The notes beneath the pieces are model-generated. The model did not search any database, was not told the origin of the DNA, and saw only the letters and a program-made list of their open reading frames with translations. A stretch of 64,000 bases of DNA, taken from Lutraria lutraria. Lineage: Eukaryota > Mollusca > Bivalvia > Venerida > Mactridae. Positions within the stretch are counted from its first letter, which is position 1. Each line of letters opens with the position of its first letter. Shown in pieces: positions 1 to 13,500 of this stretch. The DNA lies in assembly GCA_964023205.1 (NCBI GenBank), contig OZ026842.1, positions 32,748,992 through 32,812,991 on the forward strand, given 5' to 3'. A program made the translations under genes and the position numbers.

Positions 1-630
1 TATTCAGAACTATGAAATTTTGCACAGGTGCTGGTATATGCATAAAAATCTTTGGAGAACATTTGTGATCAAGATTGAGCGTAAGGTGTTGCTTATGTTT
101 GTTCATTACACTATTAACCTTTGTTTTGGTGAAAATGCTCTTTGTTGCATCTGCACTTTAGGTTGCCACTACAAACATGTTAAGAGATTATCTTACAATC
201 TTTAAACCTAGTACTCTGAAGGAACACATTTCTACAACTATTCACCAACCATTTGACATTGTTTGGTTAAGTATATTGAATTTTTTTTTTTTCGACTTGG
301 CAATAATTTGTTATTAGTGAAATAAGTTATGTACTTTTGCTTTCCCATGGCTTCATACATTTCTCTGCTTGTTGATATTTTGCCGTTATTTTCATTCTTA
401 TTGTCAGAAAATGGAGACATTGCTGTACCAAGTATCTCCCTTGTTTTTCAGTGTTTCAGACTGCAAAAAATCATTCTAATTCCTGTTCACCTCGCTTCTA
501 TTACGAGGAGCTTTTCTCGCAACTAGATTTAAATAACGGGTTAATGAACTTACTTTGGGCGCCAGTATAAAAATAATAACCTACCATTGGTCAATTTAAA
601 AATTGAGCTCAAAACAGCCAATCAGGATTC
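1..630. other. probable intron of the Rab6-like gene
   Basis: AT-rich sequence without a recognisable exon on either strand. Because the exon at 1234 begins at a splice acceptor, this is most simply the last intron of the plus-strand Rab6-like gene. The interruption at 631-863 is a MITE; the remainder (864-1233) also shows no exon. Confidence 0.45.
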
Positions 631-863
631 GAGGTTACAAAACTTGAGATCAGTCCCTGAGTTCAAATAACAGTTCCATTCTCAATTCCAATTCTTTATG
701 ATGGAAAGATAGAGCTGACTAATGCTTGTACATGTTAGATAAATCATACTGTCAAATTTCTATCTCACTTATATCATTATTGTCTGTTCATAATCAATTT
801 AGAAGAATAAAAAACAAAATATGAGATTTGAGCTCGGAGTCCAAACTAAAGTTTTACAACCTC
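631..863. mobile_element. MITE with GAGGTTAYAAAACT-type ends, copy 1
   Basis: The ends are imperfect inverted repeats: GAGGTTACAAAACT at the left and AGTTTTACAACCTC at the right. The inverted similarity continues inward for about 35 bases (ACTTGAG...GAGTTCAAAT against ATTTGAGCTC...). There is no coding capacity. A second copy lies at 4354-4585, so this is a dispersed non-autonomous DNA element. Confidence 0.6.
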
Positions 864-1233
864 TGGGCCAGGGCTTGTGTTTTAAGCAAAGCCTAAACAT
901 TTTGATTTATAGCCTAGAAGACATCAATCTAACTATGAAGAACAAATTTAAAGAACGTTAAGTTAAGTGCAGATGTTACATGTATTGAATCACACGTGTA
1001 TCTATTATGGATACATATTTGAGAAGAAAATCTGGATTGTTCTATATGTTAACATATTCATCTAGCTTCATCACTGGCACTAATATCTCACAGCGGATGA
1101 TTTCAGACTGACCAGTAAATTGATAGAACAACTTTCACAAATTATTATTGTTTTGTTCCTGCATTTCAGTTATTTGCACCAGCTTTATTTTCAAGCTGTT
1201 ATTTTCCCTATATTCCTTAACCAAGTTTTGTAG

Positions 1234-1301
1234 ATATCGAACTACGACCAAAAGAACAACATATGGAGCCCATCGAGAATGACGGTGGATGCAGTTGCTA
1301 G
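1234..1301 (+). CDS. RAB6: Rab6-type small GTPase, last coding exon (partial gene)
   Basis: A pyrimidine-rich tract ending in TTTTGTAG is followed by a short exon. Read with the first two bases completing a split codon (probably Asp), it encodes IELRPKEQHMEPIENDGGCSC and then TAG. The end Gly-Gly-Cys-Ser-Cys is the double-geranylgeranylation signal of Rab6, and the preceding acidic, Pro/Gln-containing tail matches the layout of Rab6 C-termini (a Ile-Lys/Glu-Leu segment, Pro-x-Glu-Gln, then GGCSC). Rab6 acts in retrograde Golgi-to-ER and intra-Golgi traffic; prenylation of the two cysteines anchors it to membranes. The GTPase fold would lie in exons left of the window, and no other exon of it is visible here. 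The assignment rests on about 22 residues, so another Rab with a CSC tail is possible. Confidence 0.72.
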
Positions 1302-3220
1302 GAAGCTCTATTCTACATTTCTTAAATCATCGCATATAAATATGGTAGCCAGTTTGTGCCACTGTATATAAAACTGAAATTATTACACATAAAATTTCAT
1401 TGGATGAAGTTATGCTTGGGTAGATTAATTTTTTATCGTTGAAGGTGTGTGATAGCACTATGAGCAAAATATTTCCTCAAAGACTGTTATGGTACCCTAA
1501 TTACAGAATATACTCCTAAGATATTAAATGATGGAAAAGTTTCAACTTGATGGAAGATTATAATTATGTGGATCTTGCACTTCAATTTATTTCAAGAATG
1601 CCATATTAGCACCTTGGAAGTTGGTACAAAATGGCTACCTTTCATCATTTTGTTTCTACACATTATTCTCATTTTTTGAAAGTAATAAAATTACGAATGT
1701 GTTTTTTTCTGTGGTGCATTGTAGATGAAATGTTGAAATGGATCTTTATGAAATAATGTCACAAACTTTACGAGGTATTAGGGATTTTCCCTAGTTGTGA
1801 AGCATAATGTTGGACTGATTGTACTTTGACTGATGTGTTCTGTGTAAATGCTGTTATTATAAATGCATTTAGTTCAAGAGGTATACATAGATGTTTTATG
1901 TAATGACTGTGCCATTATTTATCATTTTTGTCTGTATGAAAAGGGACTCTCCAAGCTCACAGTGTGATTTATATTGCCAACGCAGACACAATGTTATCGC
2001 CATGTTGGATTTCATGTATAAAGGGAAGCAACTCCTGTTAAAAGAGTGAGAGAATATATATATAAATCTTGCTCACTGTTGCTTTACAGCTTTGCAGACC
2101 CACCATCTTAAATGACAGCCTTTTGTTTAGGTCTGAATTTCTTGCATTAATGTATTTAAAACTATCAAGTTTTCAGTTTTATCAAATTGTGTTACCTGTT
2201 CTTGCTTATTCTGATATTTTTTTTATTTTGATGTTGGTTTAATGTCTATACCTTATATACTTGTGTAACAATCTACTCTTTTGTTCTTTGCAATATGAAA
2301 AAAATCAAGTATAATTAGAATATGTAAATTTACCATGTTCAAATTTGGAATATTATTTTATAAAAGAAATATTGGTATATGTTTATTTTATTGTCCTTGA
2401 CTGTATGTTAGTGTACAAACTTACATGTTGCACATTGTGTTAAATGTTTTTAATTGATGTTATAATTATACATGCTTATCCTGCCTGTTCAATGGTGTAT
2501 AAATTCAATCTTTAGTATTAGTATTTTACTCAGTTATCTAACTTCCCTATTTCCTTTACTTTTAAATATCACCGAATCATCATAAGGCCAGGTAATGCCC
2601 TGGTTCTCAAATATAGAGTGTAGAAATGTAGGCAGAAATTATTCTATATGTTAATTCAGTGTACATGTAATTTGTGTATAAACCAGAAATGTTTGCTTAT
2701 GGACTAGAATGAATAGCCTTGGACTGAAAAAAATAAGGTCAGTGGGAAAAAATCAGATTGGCCTGGTTAGAGAAAGTCATGAATTTTTTGCAACTAATTA
2801 TAATTTTTCACTTTGTATGGACCCACAGTGGCTGACTCCACTTTGCTACATAAATCACCTGTGGGATATTTCACTATCGACTCTCCGTTTTGATAGAACC
2901 GAATAAAATATACATCAACCAATCGAAAAGATGCTGACATTTTTGATACTCTTAGATGAGGTGGCCATGTTTATAGTGAAACCAATATAGTTTTATTATG
3001 AGCTGTCTGATTGGCTGTCAAGTGCGTTTCAAAATTGAACTGCATCCAATCAGAGTACAGCATTGGTTATTTATCAAAAACGGCGAATCTATGTTGAAAA
3101 ATCCAACAGGTGATGTATGAAGCAGGGTGGAATCAGCAACCATAGGGTATCTGATGATGGAATTCATTGTGCTTATTGTAAACTGAATAGAATATGTGTA
3201 AAGATGCAACAAATAGTCAC
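1302..3220 (+). other. 3' UTR and downstream flank of Rab6-like gene
   Basis: No exon or structured element is recognised. The first part is presumably the 3' UTR; an AATAAA occurs at 1684-1689 and another at about 2902, but the true polyadenylation site cannot be decided from sequence alone. The short frames here have no recognisable protein content. Confidence 0.4.
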
Positions 3221-3224
3221 AAGC

Positions 3225-3390
3225 CCCTCACTGCTGGAACTCAAATCCCATCCTGGCCCTAACAAACTTGACATGTGAGGAAGCTGACCAGCTAAGCTTA
3301 CTAACAGTCAGTTTTTACCCAGGTGTATGTCATAGTCCACTGTTTAATGCTGGCTGCTGTTAGTGCAACATTAAACCACAGGGAAAATTG
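3225..3390 (-). repeat. SINE-like fragment (minus orientation)
   Basis: On the minus strand the stretch holds a B-box-like GAGTTCCAGCAG region followed by a body resembling the other SINE tails of the window (reverse of CCCAGGTGTA and of TTAATGCTGGCTGC). No full tRNA head is seen, so this is a decayed fragment. Confidence 0.35.
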
Positions 3391-3777
3391 TACGTAAAAA
3401 AGTCATTTTTGGTATTTATTGACAAAGTTTTACACAAATAGTCTAAGGTCTGTGATCTTACCCTAATGTACGTCTTGGCCTTCCTTCTTTGTTTGTTGAC
3501 CCTAAACCGCTAAGAGGAAAATATATGCAAAAATGTCAATGTCTCATATCAAACTTAAAACTGGGTAAAGTGAAGATTCATGAAATCCAGAATTTTCTTT
3601 TTGTCCATTGTTTGTTTTCTGTTGTATTTCACAATCCACATTATGTTGTACTTGATTAATTACATCCTTGATTAATTACATCCTTGACAATTGTGAATGT
3701 TGTGATTTTACTGACACCATTGATCATAATTAATGTCTGTGATGTTTAATTGTTAATTATTTCAGACTGTTTCCATA

Positions 3778-4278
3778 TTAAAGGGGTAACAGGACTATAT
3801 AAAACACTAGATGGCGCTAGGGTGGGTTTTTGTAAAATTTTATGCATGTTTCATATCAGAGAGCCCTTTTTTGAATTTTTGAATAACTAAAGAAAAATAT
3901 TCTTTGAAAATTCTCACAACGGTAAATTATTCCATGTAAAAACATTTCATCCAAAAATCTTAGTAATATATTAATTCTAAGTGTTACTTTGAGAAAAAGT
4001 TTAAACCTGTCTAACAGAAAATTTGAATTTCTCGGGAGGTGTGGCTACTTGCTGATAAACTCTCTGTTTGTAAACAGAGGCACCTGGTAAGGTTGAGCAG
4101 CCGATGCTTTCTATATAACAGGAGTACTTTACTAACCAGTGGTCAGTTGATGACTCACCCATTCTTGTGCTATTTTAAACAACAGAGAGTTTAATTGACA
4201 GGTAGTATTAGGCATATCAGTTCACATAGCCCAACCCACAAATACTCGCTGGTATACCAGCGAGAGTTACCCCTTTAA
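3778..4278. mobile_element. TTAA-flanked MITE with subterminal palindrome
   Basis: The element is bounded by TTAA on both sides (3778-3781 and 4275-4278), with terminal inverted repeats AGGGGTAAC (3782-3790) and GTTACCCCT (4266-4274). TTAA target duplication is the hallmark of piggyBac-type transposition. A perfect 20-bp palindrome lies just inside the right end (4245-4264). No transposase is encoded, so it would depend on a partner element. Confidence 0.7.
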
Positions 4279-4353
4279 GCAAAGTGACATGATTGCATTG
4301 TTACATGTATCACCAATACTTCACTAAAGTCTACTAGTCAAGCATCTGGCTCT

Positions 4354-4585
4354 GAGGTTATAAAACTTGAGATTGGTCTCTGCATGAGCTCAAATCTCAT
4401 ATTTTGTCTTTTAATGTTTCTATGTTAATTATGATCAGACCATAATGATATTATTCATACATAAGTCTGTCAGCATAATTGATCTGAACATTTGTTTAAA
4501 CATTAATCAGCTCCATCTTTTCAACCATAATACTTTGAGAATGGAATTGAGATTTGAGCTCTGTTCTCAAGTTTAAGAAATAACC
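4354..4585. mobile_element. MITE with GAGGTTAYAAAACT-type ends, copy 2
   Basis: It begins GAGGTTATAAAACTTGAG and contains GAGCTCAAATCTCAT. The right side carries the inverse, GAGATTTGAGCTC...CTCAAGTTTAAG...AATAACC. It has the same layout as 631-863 and no coding capacity. The right boundary is approximate. Confidence 0.55.
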
Positions 4586-5410
4586 CTGCGGCCTGTTATC
4601 ATTCTATTTAAACTCCATCATTCTATGGTTTCATGCAGACTTTTGGTTTCTTAATGTTAAAAGTGTACATATTTACCTACATGTGGAGTATACCCGTCTG
4701 TACAAATGTCAACATATTTGTCTACATGTTGGGTACATCCATTTAGGGAATTACCTGTAGCTATAGTTTTGAACCGTTAAGAATTCCTTGACAATACAGT
4801 GTACAACTGTAAACAGTAGGTGTTAGGCTGTGAAAAGGATAACATTTAGATCTTGTTTTATATCGTAAGTCTTAATATGCATTCTAGGTGAGATCAGCGT
4901 TTTCTGAGAATAATCTCAATTTGTCAAAAGTTTGCTTAATGTGTATGTCTGCCTTTTAATATGCTACATCTCTACAGAAAATATGAATTTTAGAATATTC
5001 TGTACTTTCAGACCATATTCTTACATTGATCTACTATACTTTCTAGTACTTATATTAAACTTGTGATCAAAATCAGGACCGTAAGGAAGGAATTTCAATT
5101 ATTTGGGGCTAAGATCCCCTAGCCCCCCAGGTTCCTATGACTCTGGAAGTAATCGGTATGTCTGATTAAATAAAAGCTAGAATTACAATAAGTTAATAAA
5201 ATTATTATAGCACCTTAATTACTGTTTATTATTACCTGCATATATCATTGATGTGACACCAAATTTGGTATGTAAATTACCCGATATCATGCATATGTTA
5301 TTTTCATTCTGTACAATTTCATTTCTGCCTGTATTCTAATAATTTGCCCAAGTATTGTCCAATTTACCTGTCCTTGTTTATTTACATTTTTACCTCTTTT
5401 CTTATTATTT
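4586..5410. other. non-coding, nothing recognised
   Basis: AT-rich intergenic sequence. A short GC-rich patch near 5105-5130 (GGGGCTAAGATCCCCTAGCC) is a small palindromic remnant, similar in character to other decayed inverted-repeat ends in the window. Confidence 0.4.
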
Positions 5411-5415
5411 TTTTG

Positions 5416-5646
5416 GACCCGCTTCTGTGGTCGAGTGGTTAATGTCGCTGACTTCAAATCAGTTACTCTCATTGATAGAGGGTCTTTGGTTCAAGCCCAG
5501 CTACCAACCATGTCTCTTTATGTGAGTAAGGCAGTTGCTTACGGAGGATGGGAGTCTAGTACTGGTTCATCCCAGGAATGATGGTTAGTGAACTGTCCAT
5601 CTCATATGACTCTGAAGGGGCGTAAAACCCAATGAAAAAACAAACA
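5416..5646 (+). mobile_element. tRNA-derived SINE, family A
   Basis: The head carries an A-box-like TGGTCGAGTGGTTAA and a B box GGTTCAAGCCC about 60 bases downstream. A conserved body follows (GCAGTTGCTTACGGAGGATG, GGGAGTCTAG), and the tail is AAAAAACAAACAAA. The same body recurs at 37803-38040 (+) and 50540-50735 (-). The anticodon region cannot fold as a functional tRNA, so this is a retroposon and not a tRNA gene. Confidence 0.75.
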
Positions 5647-5649
5647 AAT

Positions 5650-8600
5650 CTTCTTTTTGTGCATTTCTGGTTTACTAAGTAGACATGTGATAAGATTATT
5701 TATTGTCGTGATACTGAAGAGTATAATGATGTACTAAGTACATGTGTACTAATTGAAGCTTCTTATATATCCCCCTGCTACATAATACTTCCAATATATC
5801 AGCCATCCTTCCAGAATTAGGTGAGCCAAACTTCATAGTTATATAATAAAGACATCATATATATTTCTAAACGTGTAAGTATTATTCAAATTTTACTGTA
5901 ATTCGATGCCTTGGAAATACAGACCTATCAGGCAATGGATTGAGTTAACCTTCAGAGTTATTCCCCTTGATTCTTCTCAAGACGTTTCATGTTGTTCACT
6001 GTTTGCAATAAAAGACAATTCATGTGATCCTTGTATCTGTTTAGCCACATTCTACTTAATGGAGATAAAAAAGTTCTTATTTCAAAACTCTACTTGTTGT
6101 ATTATATATAGTTGTAATAATTATGATAGAAAAGTCTCATCCTATTTAAGTTTTGCTTACTGTAACGTCCATTGCCCCATGTAAGCACAACTCTTTGATA
6201 CAACTGAAATTCTTTTTATCTCACTATAGTTGATATAATTATAGTATCGTAATCTTACACTTTATTACAAGTCCTGGTTACTATGGTAACCATATACATA
6301 AATGATTCTTGGCTGTTTATTGCTATTGATCAACACTTCTCTTCATTTTGTACATACCCGTATCTTCATTTTAGATCGAGTGATAAGTAATTATCAAATG
6401 TGAACCACCCGTTACAAAAACCATTTGTATTATTCTGATCAGTATATTTGTGCAATAACTTACAGTATACTCAGTCATATCGAAATGCTCCAAAATATTA
6501 TTAATATTCAAATATCTACTGTATTGGTGTTTTCCTCGGCTTTATAAGGTATTGAAATTTAAAGCTTATGTATGTATTGTTAAATTTTGTATTTTTCATA
6601 TAAATCACTCATGGAACCTTTGTATGTCTGCATCAGAAAAAATGTAAAAAAGTTTGACCACTTCAAAACTATTCCAACAAGTTTTCACATTTAATTTTCG
6701 TTAGTTGCCTCATGTCTAAAATGTTCCTATTAAACAGAAATAGTAAGGAAAACAGTGAGTTAATTTTTATGAAACACGAAACATGTTTAACTATTGATAT
6801 AAACTGGAATGATGAATTTTCCATTTTCATGTTACATGGGACATGGCTCCACATGAAAAAATCAAAATGACAAAAAACTTGCTATGTAGGTTAAATAAGC
6901 TTATTTTGTCAATATTTCGAAATGGAGTATATATTTTGATTAAAACTTTTATTATATTACTCAAAATGCTTTTAATGTTTCTACTACCGGTTATCTGAAG
7001 CAAATATTGTTATAAATAAGGACATCATTTAAAATCCATGATACATATTGAGCTTACCGGTAGATACATGTACATGTTGTGATAATTCAGTGTGTTATCA
7101 AATGAATAATAAAATTTTCTTAGAGTCCAGAAAACAAACCTTAAGTTAGCCTTTTGAAGTGATAATGGTCTGTTTTTAAACTGTGTATCTTGTGAAACTT
7201 CATTTCTTTGGATATTTATAACCTGTACTCTTATTTGATAAGACACTAGGAGAACATAACTGGTTTGGGGGACAAGTAGTTAGTTGATGTATACAGTATA
7301 AATACCAGCAACAACTACCATAAGATACAGTTGTAACATATAAGCTAGATTACAATAATGAATTAACTGCAATGTACATAATAGTGTTATTATGCTTTTT
7401 TATAAGTTGATACAAATGTCAAATAAATTACGTAGCAAATTCCACTGAAACGCAGCTTTGATATCAAAACCTTTCGTTTGTTTGTTACTAGAAAACAAAA
7501 TTTACATCCAAGTATAAATATGCTATGTTTGTGTTGCCTTTTACAGTGTATAATATACATGTATGATTTAATATACTAATTTATACAAATAAATGTGATA
7601 CAAGTTTTTCTGTGTTCTTTTTTTTATCGATCAATTGTTGATGGAGTGTTTGTTTGTTTATTAGACTAGATCAAAGATTTTTTGTAAACGTGATAATGCT
7701 AAAATTTTAGGAATTGTTTTATTTTCAGATTTTTGTTCACAACAAAAAATGAGTTGGATGGAAAAATATAAAATGACCAAAACATCTGATATCTGTATGG
7801 TCCGCCATTTTAGTGAGGTCTGTGAAAATACTTGACATGAGAGGTGTTCATGAAGTTTTTTTTACTGTACCCGGTATACTATGGTTACACTAATTTTCGT
7901 TGAGGATTTAATTTCGTAGATTTATTTAGTTGACTTTACCTCTTAATCAAATCCTCACAAATTAGATTGCCAATTTATCAGTCAACCATTAAATGTTGGC
8001 GATATTTGAAATTGTACGACTTCCGAAATGGATAAACTTGTCTTTTGAATCATGAGAGTGAAATACCATTATTTTTATTATAAATTATGGAGTTCATTTT
8101 ACTAATACTAGTGAAAAGGACAATGAATTTAGCAAAACCACTAAGATTGTATGAACCAAAAATAGATGTCACCACAGTATGTCAAAGAAACAGACAACAA
8201 AGCTTAATTATATAAATTCTTTTTTGTTCCAGTATAATCATATAAAAAATTATAACAATCGTAGAATCTTAAAAAGACAATTTTACTTTTTTGTAATACA
8301 TAACACACAAACAAAATAGCACATTTTATTCCCTTTTTACGTCCACTTTAGTAATTTGCTTTGCTAAAAATATTATTTGTTTTATACAAGATTTTTTTCC
8401 TAGGATTTATTACAATGTTTTACCTGCATTTTAAACACAGGTGCAACCTATACACAAACTACAGTATTACAGTACCATGATATGTTATTCTTCTTACTCA
8501 TGCAAAAAGTATGGAAATCTTGCTTACATCTTGTGATTGTTTAATGTGACATTACAATGACTAGTCATGAATTAAATCCTTATTCCAGCACATGAGAACA

Positions 8601-9826
8601 TATTCATCTTTAACATATTCATTATAACAATAGAAATATACACTGATTACTGAAAATATTTTAAGGAATTTTACCAGTGTTCACATTACAGAAGAATTTG
8701 CTATAATGTGTGTATTGCAGTTCCATTAAACTGTCAAAGCTTAATAATCACATGGTCACTGAATGAGTTTTTCTTAAGGATCGTAGTATCATCGTACCAT
8801 TTATTGTATGGTAAGCGATTGTTTCGTTATTTTATGAGGTAAACCGAATCTCACCAAAGTTAAAATTAAAAGCATATGTGGACTCTAAAATTATGCAGCT
8901 TTGACAGTTTAATAAAATTGCACAATACAATACCATACTGTAATCTTATTACTAAATAATACATGATACATTATCTTACAGATAAAAATTATGTAAATGG
9001 TCGTAAAACATACCTATGTATGATTATTGCACATACCATTCTATGATAGATTGTCATAAAAACAAATTTCAATACACCATAATGAATTTTGACGTAAAAT
9101 TAATTCATCATAATGATTCATATTGTAACAATTTGTTAAAAAAAAGTAAAATTTATGTCATCAGTTGCTATAACTACAGCACCTATTATCAAAATAAACA
9201 ACAGACTAGAATAAATCATGAACCCCAAATTGTATATCAAAACACCTCACAAATAATAATATGATACCTATATAATGCTGAATTATCAAAGGTCAATTCA
9301 TGATTAACAATTTTCTAAGTTACAAATTGTCTGTAAGGATGAAGACTTTAAATTCAATAAAAAATGAATGAAGAAAACACCATATTATACTATAACAAAG
9401 CAGACAACAATATTACATTTTCTGCAAATTCTTCTTGATAAATTGTATCATAATTAGTATAAATAGTCAGCGACTGATTTGACTTTATGAAATCTCCAAT
9501 AAAACATCACCTAGCCATAGCTGCCTAAAAAAATCAAACAGAATTCATAGTCCATAATGAATTTGTTAATCAGATTTTCAACCAATACATACAGTCAAAT
9601 CAATCAAACAAAACGATATCATTAACTACATGTATTATGCATTTCATATTCATTTACTCATGATATTCATCATCTAAAATAATTTCATGTGAAACTTTAT
9701 ACTTGATTTGTATAGGTGACTTATAGGTCCATTGGGCCGGGTGTGTTATTTACTTTCTATATTTGTATATTATGTAACATGTACACATGTCACTTTAATA
9801 AAATATTTACTTACTTTACTTACTTA
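5650..9826. other. long AT-rich intergenic stretch
   Basis: No exon, RNA gene or bounded mobile element is recognised on either strand. The longest open frames (about 90 codons near 5906 and 82 near 9016) have no recognisable composition, no splice-site context and no similarity that I can name. Confidence 0.45.
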
Positions 9827-9989
9827 CATTCAAATCTGTGAACAAAGGCCACTCTTGGGAAAGACAATATGTGGCCTTTATTGAAAAGTGACCTTAATTT
9901 GGAGGTCATTTTGTTCTGAATAAACATGAAATGGACTTTATTCACAGGTTGTCTTTAATTGGAGGTGGCCACTAACACAGGTTTGACTG
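9827..9989. mobile_element. MITE of the CAGTCAAACCTGTG family
   Basis: The left end CATTCAAATCTGTG and the right end CACAGGTTTGACTG are inverted repeats. The interior has the family's alternating GGCCTTTATT / GGAGGTCATTTTGTTC motifs. No coding capacity. Confidence 0.6.
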
Positions 9990-10384
9990 AATGTATTTAA
10001 TAAACATCCAATAGTTCTAATGTTTATAAAACAACACATGCAGTATATTAATATGTTTATGAAATATTAGCACACAATCAAATAAATAATTATTATCACA
10101 TTTTGTTGTCATTGTCATAAAATATCTTAAAAGATGAACAGAAAATAAATCATGTATCTATGATTCATTATTTCATAAGCAGTCTCCATAATAAAGTTTT
10201 ATCAACACTCCTCATTTTTAACTAAAATTACAGAAGTTTCGTTCATTAAGTTTAATCAACCATCACCCATTTTAAACTAAAATCACAGCAGTTTCCTTCA
10301 TACAGTTTTATAAACCCTGACTCATTTTAAACTAAGTGTTGTGAAAACAGGGTAGTTTAAAGCTATTCCAATGCAAGGGTTGTT

Positions 10385-10562
10385 CTAAAATATTAAAGAA
10401 TAAAAGTAATATAAAATCCAGCCTATGATGACCAGCACTAAGACACCGGAATAATGCATCAACTCTGTGAGAGGAACTTTCATCACAGCATCTTTAGCCC
10501 CTCGCCAACTGTTTGGTCCCTCAAGTCGCCACTGATAAGCCCCGCACGAGCTTAACAGTAAC
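10385..10562 (-). CDS. FMO: FMO exon 10 (end, membrane anchor)
   Basis: It encodes LLLSSCGAYQWRLEGPNSW (FMO motif YRLxGPxxWxGAR), then a hydrophobic segment GVLVLVIIGWILYYFYSLIF and TAG. The hydrophobic tail is the likely ER anchor. Acceptor AATTTCAG. Confidence 0.92.
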
Positions 10563-13500
10563 CTGAAATTATTTTAACAGGAATTTAATTTACTACATAT
10601 ACTACTGTGACTATATTTATGAATCAATAAATTGCTTTTGGCTGATCTCTCATTAGTATAATGAAAATGAAAAAAAAAAGAAAATATTGTTTAATTCTCT
10701 TTCAGGCTTCTAGGTGAGTTGTGTAGAATAAATGAAAAACTATTAATGTAAATGATAAATGGTATACGAGGGCTGTCCCAAAATTGAGTGGATTTTTTAG
10801 GTATTACATCCATTCATACACACATGGCAAGTTCTATGTTAGAAAATAACAAACAACATGTAGAAAATATTACCTCCAAAACAATCCAGGATTATTCATA
10901 AAACTAGGTTTAGCACCAATCATATCAGCAATCTCATCATTATAGATTATAGGATCTCTTTGTATTGTATGTCTGTCTGATTTATGGTACTTGTTGGCAC
11001 AGAATTCCTATCAAATACATTGTAGTTCAACATTCAATAATTATTAAAATCATCAACTGGTAATAATGTTATATCAATAACTTGATTTGAGATTAGGTAT
11101 ATACCTCATCAAATCATCAAAATAAAGTTTTTCATCAATAAGATAAGATTAAAACTTGTTCTTTTCATAAAGATAGTTTTGATCTTGTTAATTAAGATGA
11201 AGAGATGATTTCCATCATTCTAAGTTACAACTACATAAAACAAGATGACAACATGTGGGGCTGACGCCTGTCCGACGATTTAGTGAAATCTATCTACTAA
11301 GTCTAATGAAGTTTCATGTTGCTACCTTTCATAGTTTCTGAGTTATGAGCGACATCAAAGTTTTTGCACGATGAAGCCACAGACGTCACAGTGATCACAA
11401 GAGATCGACTTTCTTTGAAAACAGACAAGCTAAAAATCATGAATTCGTAATTAAATTGTTCACAGAATATTTAAAAAATGAATTGTATATATACTCCGAA
11501 AGTGAATTCTGGGATTTTTTGCAATAGGGTTGGAATCGGAATGAACCCAAACACACACCCAATGTAAGACCTACCTTTTCCTTCTCAATGGTTTCGTCCA
11601 TTTCTGTTTTATTTGGAAGTTTTACTCGTCCTTTACACATCTCAGCAAACCATCTAGCTTGTAGTTCAGCCATAGTTAACACACCACCCGACGCTGGCTG
11701 AACAAATCCAATAAAGGCTAGTGATGATCCTATCTCTGGACTGAACACATTCTTGTACAACTGTAATATAAACATAACACCTCTATGTAAATACAATATA
11801 CAGTCAAACCTGTGAACAAAGGCCACCCTTGGGAAAAATAAAATATGGCCTTTATTGACAGGTAGCCTTTACACGGAGGTCATTTTGTTCTAAAAAAGCA
11901 ATGACAGTTTTTAAAAGAATGACTTTTATTCAGAGTTGGCCTTTTTTGGAGGTGGCCACTAACACAGGTTTCAACAGTCTTCATACTCAAGTATTTCATT
12001 GGTTGGTTCCCAGCGCAGGTGAGGTTGCACTCTGGAGACTGGTCCTAATGCACACTGAAAACCTTGAAGGAAAGCCTTTATCCCCGGACCTATCTAATGC
12101 ACTGATAACAAATTCATTGTAATTAAAACTAATCACACAAAAAATACCTCCAGATAAGATAAAGGTACTGATTTTAACAAGCTGAAGTTAGATAATAAAT
12201 GATGTCAATTAAACACAGGGAGTGTCTATCAGGTTGAACTATTATAAACATATCTGATGATATATACTTTGTTTCACTTGATAACCTTTAAATAAATATA
12301 CTAAGCGCACGCACAGAGGAGTAGATATTAAAATCATGTGAGAGCTGAGAAGGACACATTATTAATGGACACTTGATTTTTGTTCATGATTAAATGACAT
12401 GTCTGACCACCACTACAGCAACCAAAATGTAGGGTAAACATTTCAAATGATTTTTGCAATACCAATACATGTATATAATATGTGATTGTCATAAATCCAT
12501 AGTTAATTTGAGTCAATCTTAAGAATGTTCAAAAAACACTTTGTTGTAAAAGGAGACTGAGGTTTTCCATTATGATGTAAATTATTCCCCCCTATCTCTT
12601 GAATTGAAAAATATATTACACAAAGAATGACAACAGACAGGACATGAAATATAGTTTTCTGAGAATTTGAAATGCAGTATGCCAATAAATTAAACTGAAT
12701 AGAAACAACTGTAACAGTAACAAGAATATATGATTAAATCAAAGGGCAGTAAGTCTAAATTACAGAGGTAACTCACCTTTATTTCATTTGTATCTTTGTT
12801 GAGCACAGTTTCTTGAATACTGTCACTAAGGAATGGTAAATCTATCTTGTAACCTGTACACAAGATGATATGGTCAAACTCTTCACTTTCTCCATTCATA
12901 AAGAAAACTCGACTCCCTTCAATTCTCTGAAGTAAAAATTGTTCAAATACAACAAATAAGATATAATGAGTACTAACAGAAATTTGTCATCAACGGTTGA
13001 ACAGTTAGAGCCAAGGTCACTACAATTCATCACTCAATATATTGTAGCAACATTATGATTTTTGGTATTTTTCTGCATGATAACTTTGGGTAAGTTTTAA
13101 TTGTTCCTCTGTTACATTGTTTCACTAAAAAATGATTCATCAATAATAAATGCAAAGAAAACTACTATTATAAAAATAACCTGTCTTATACAACATATAA
13201 CAATCAGCCCGGGAGTAGAATTCATAAGAACTCTTACTTCAAGTTAGAAGATACAAAACTGAAGTAAAAACGATAAAGGTATAGTTAACTATTATCAATG
13301 AAATACATTTCATGATGGGGACACTGAAAAAGCATCCCTGAAATATGATCAAATATCAGGATGCAGAGCCAAGATTTTAACCCATGAATAGCACATGACC
13401 ATGGCCTTCAGTCCACTCCTATAAAATGTAGTGGAATAATAATAATTAAGTTTTCAAAACATTGACAAAACAGAAACATGTTCTTACCTGGATATTTGGT

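Noticed and set aside
10765..10800. TACGAGGGCTGTCCCAAAA, resembling a mariner-type end
   Set aside because: No matching inverted end or transposase remnant was found within reach; kept only as a possible single-ended relic.
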